From Sphingopyxis sp. KK2 (GTDB lineage Bacteria; Pseudomonadota; Alphaproteobacteria; Sphingomonadales; Sphingomonadaceae), in assembly GCF_001990265.1 (NCBI RefSeq), contig NZ_LYVN01000009.1:1-54790 (forward strand): a stretch of DNA of 54,790 nucleotides, read 5' to 3'. Below the pieces are notes generated by a model that saw nothing but the letters and a program-made list of their open reading frames with translations, was not told the origin of the DNA and did no database searches. This document shows positions 52,646 through 54,790 of this stretch, one piece after another. How positions within the stretch are numbered: the stretch's first letter is position 1; the number at the start of each line of letters is the position of its first letter. Made by a program: the position numbers and the translations under genes.

Positions 52646-54787
52646 ATGACAAAGTTCCGTTTCGCCATTGCCTCGTCGCTCGCGCTCGCCACCATGCTGG
52701 CCGCGGCGCCCGTCCATGCGCAGGATACGCCCGCCGCGGCGACCGCCGAGGGCGAGGATGACGGCATCATCGTCGTCACCGCGCGCAAGCGCGACGAGAC
52801 GCTGAGCGACGTGCCGATCGCGGTCACCGCGATCACCGGCGACACGCTGGTTTCGCGCGGCTTCAATTCGGTGCGCGAGGCCGCGGTGCTGTCGCCCGGC
52901 CTCAACATCAACAGCGACGGAACGGGGCGCGCTTTCGTCTCGATCCGCGGCGTCGGCGTGACCCTGGTCCAGTCGGTCCAGCCCGGCGTCGGCCTGTTCA
53001 TCGACGGCATCTACCAGCCGAACACCGCCTATCTCAACAATCCGCTGAACGACGTCGAGCGGATCGAGGTGCTGCGCGGGCCGCAGGGCACGCTCTATGG
53101 CAAGAACACGATGGGCGGCGCGATCAACGTCATCACGCGCCAGCCGGGCAATGATTTCGAAGCGCGCGCCAATGCGAGCTACGCCGGTCCCGACAATAGC
53201 TGGATGGTCGCGGGGTCGGTGTCGGGGCCGATCGTCACCGACAAGGTCGCGCTGCGCGTCGCGGCGTCGCACCGCCAGCAGGACGGGTTCCTGACCAACA
53301 CGGTCATCGGCGGCGACGCCAACCCGCTCAACACCGACAGCATCAACGCGACGCTGCGCGTCACCCCGTCGGACGGCTTCGCGCTGACGATCAAGGGCTA
53401 TTATGACAGCGTCGACGGCGTGAACGTGCCCTATTCGCGCGTCAGCGGACCGACCGATTATCGCCGCGACGTCCAGTTCAACACGCTGAACGAGGTGCGT
53501 TTCAAATATCGCGGCGTCAATGCGCGCGCCGAGGCCGACCTGGGCGGCGGATCGCGGCTCAGCGTGATCGGCGCCTATGACATGCGCAACGGCTTCACCC
53601 CCGACGGCGAGGGCGATTTCGGTCCGACCGACACGGTGCGCACGATCGCGCGCGACAGCCTACGCACGCTGACGCTCGAATCGCGTCTCGACAGTGAATG
53701 GTCGGACCAGTTCTCGACGCTGTTCGGCGTCTTTTACAGCAACGAAATGGTTCGCGCGCGTGGGCAGGACACGATCAACATCGTTCATCCGGTGCTGGGG
53801 CCGATCAGCATCGTCCGCAACACCGCCGCGAAGAATGTCGGCGACACTTATGCGGCATTCGGCACGGTCTTCTGGAAGCCCAATCTCGACTGGGAAGTCG
53901 CTCTGGGGCTGCGCTACGATCATGAAGATCGCACCTCGCGCGGCTCGGTCAACGGCGGGCTGACCAGCGCGAAGCTCAGCTCGGACGAGTGGCAACCCAA
54001 GCTCAGCATCACGCGCAAATGGACCCCCGACCTGATGACCTATGTCTCGGTCGCGCGCGGCTATCGTGGCGGCGGCTTCAACGCCCCGACTGCGCCCGCC
54101 GCGGTGCGCGTGTACAACGGAGACTCGGCCTGGACCTATGAGGGCGGGGTCAAATATGCGACGCCGGGCCTCAGCCTGTCGGGCTCGATTTTCTATAGCG
54201 ATTACAAGGACTATATCGGCCTCAACTCGATCGCCCCGGCGGTTGGCGGCGGGCTGGTCACCGTCGACCTCAACACCGGCGACGTCGAAAGCTATGGCGT
54301 CGAACTCGAAGCGATGGTGCGGCCGGTGCAGGCGTGGACGCTGCGCGGCGCCTTTACCTGGATGCATGCGCGGATCACCGACGACAGCGCCTATCGCACC
54401 GTCACGGGGCGGACGCTCTCGTCCGACCGGCTGACCTTCCAGCCCGACTGGACCGCGAGTTTCTCGAGCGACTATCGCATCGAAACCGGCGGCGACAGCG
54501 ACGTGACGCTGAGCGCGGGGCTGGTCGGCAAGGGCAAGCGCCTCGCCGCGACGCTCAACCCGACGACGCCGACCTTCCTCGACAGCTATTGGCTGACCAA
54601 TGCGTCGATCGCCTATCGCACCGGTCCGGTCGAGGTCGCGCTGTTCGCGAACAATATCTTCAACACCGAATATTTCGAAAGCTACATCGAAAAGACGACG
54701 CTGGCGCTCGCGGGGCTGCCCGCCTCCGACCTTGGCATCACGGGCGACCGCCGCCGTTATGGCGTGCGCGCGAGCCTGAAGTTCTGA
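52646..54787 (+). CDS. TonB-dependent receptor
   Basis: A 713-residue outer-membrane receptor, complete and ending four bases before the window edge. The signal peptide ends at AAPVHAQ and the TonB-box region is DGIIVVTARKRDETLSDVPIAVTAITG. The plug has SVQPGVGLFIDGIYQPNT and RIEVLRGPQGTLYGKNTMGGAINVIT, and the terminal strand is RRYGVRASLKF. ATG 52646 follows GGGAAGGTG. Whether it belongs to the ester pathway upstream or to genes further right is not visible. Confidence 0.92.
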   Translation: MTKFRFAIASSLALATMLAAAPVHAQDTPAAATAEGEDDGIIVVTARKRDETLSDVPIAVTAITGDTLVSRGFNSVREAAVLSPGLNINSDGTGRAFVSIRGVGVTLVQSVQPGVGLFIDGIYQPNTAYLNNPLNDVERIEVLRGPQGTLYGKNTMGGAINVITRQPGNDFEARANASYAGPDNSWMVAGSVSGPIVTDKVALRVAASHRQQDGFLTNTVIGGDANPLNTDSINATLRVTPSDGFALTIKGYYDSVDGVNVPYSRVSGPTDYRRDVQFNTLNEVRFKYRGVNARAEADLGGGSRLSVIGAYDMRNGFTPDGEGDFGPTDTVRTIARDSLRTLTLESRLDSEWSDQFSTLFGVFYSNEMVRARGQDTINIVHPVLGPISIVRNTAAKNVGDTYAAFGTVFWKPNLDWEVALGLRYDHEDRTSRGSVNGGLTSAKLSSDEWQPKLSITRKWTPDLMTYVSVARGYRGGGFNAPTAPAAVRVYNGDSAWTYEGGVKYATPGLSLSGSIFYSDYKDYIGLNSIAPAVGGGLVTVDLNTGDVESYGVELEAMVRPVQAWTLRGAFTWMHARITDDSAYRTVTGRTLSSDRLTFQPDWTASFSSDYRIETGGDSDVTLSAGLVGKGKRLAATLNPTTPTFLDSYWLTNASIAYRTGPVEVALFANNIFNTEYFESYIEKTTLALAGLPASDLGITGDRRRYGVRASLKF

Positions 54788-54790
54788 TCA

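Overview
The window looks like part of the chromosome of a sphingomonad-type alphaproteobacterium (Sphingopyxis/Sphingomonas-like). The reasons are high G+C, four TonB-dependent receptors (TBDRs) placed next to polysaccharide- or glycoside-active enzymes, Spinster-like MFS carriers, a TBDR of the Xanthomonas/Caulobacter type, and palindromic intergenic repeats of the kind common in this group. There are no rRNA or tRNA genes, no CRISPR array and no complete insertion sequence. Most of the window is a chain of catabolic clusters, interrupted near 13.4-17.4 kb by a lower-G+C island.

Region 1 (1-13357) is best explained as a sulfoquinovosyl-glycerol (plant sulfolipid) utilisation locus. A GH31 enzyme of the YihQ family carries the complete sulfonate-binding set Lys-Glu-Arg-Trp-Tyr known from Agrobacterium-type sulfoquinovosidases. 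It follows a TBDR and lies next to a LysR regulator and a tight three-gene operon: glpD, an alkyl-DHAP-synthase-like flavoprotein, and a glycerol-kinase-like FGGY kinase. That operon could burn the glycerol half of the substrate. Further left are a TIM-barrel isomerase-like protein, an MFS carrier and an iron-type alcohol dehydrogenase that runs off the left edge. No known sulfoquinovose-breakdown enzyme set is present, so the fate of the sulfosugar is open.

Region 2 (about 13.4-17.4 kb) is a small island with 43-bp degenerate direct repeats, a small HTH-like protein, a compact operon (two-TM protein, ImmA/IrrE-like metallopeptidase, phage 'beta'-family protein) and a convergent sce7726-like gene with a PD-(D/E)xK-type motif. 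It resembles a defence or stress cassette with no name that I recognise.

Region 3 (17.4-41.4 kb) is a pectin and hexuronate locus: LysR, a PhyH dioxygenase and an FMN reductase; then kduI-kduD-kdgK-carboxylesterase; a pectate lyase-cupin-esterase operon; a large TBDR; a GH43 enzyme; uxaA and a LacI regulator; a hydratase-like gene, an ExuT-like carrier, uxaC and a fructuronate/tagaturonate reductase; and finally a DUF485-ActP acetate importer pair. Six copies of a palindrome with consensus TGACACCGGTGTCA sit at the promoters of this region or, in one case, inside uxaA. They point to one LacI-family regulon.

Region 4 (41.5-54.8 kb) runs in one direction: TBDR, MFS, secreted carboxylesterase, acyl-CoA synthetase, TetR, SDR, second carboxylesterase, SDR and a final TBDR. 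It reads as uptake, ester hydrolysis, CoA activation and oxidation of an unidentified ester. Palindromic operator candidates precede its first gene.
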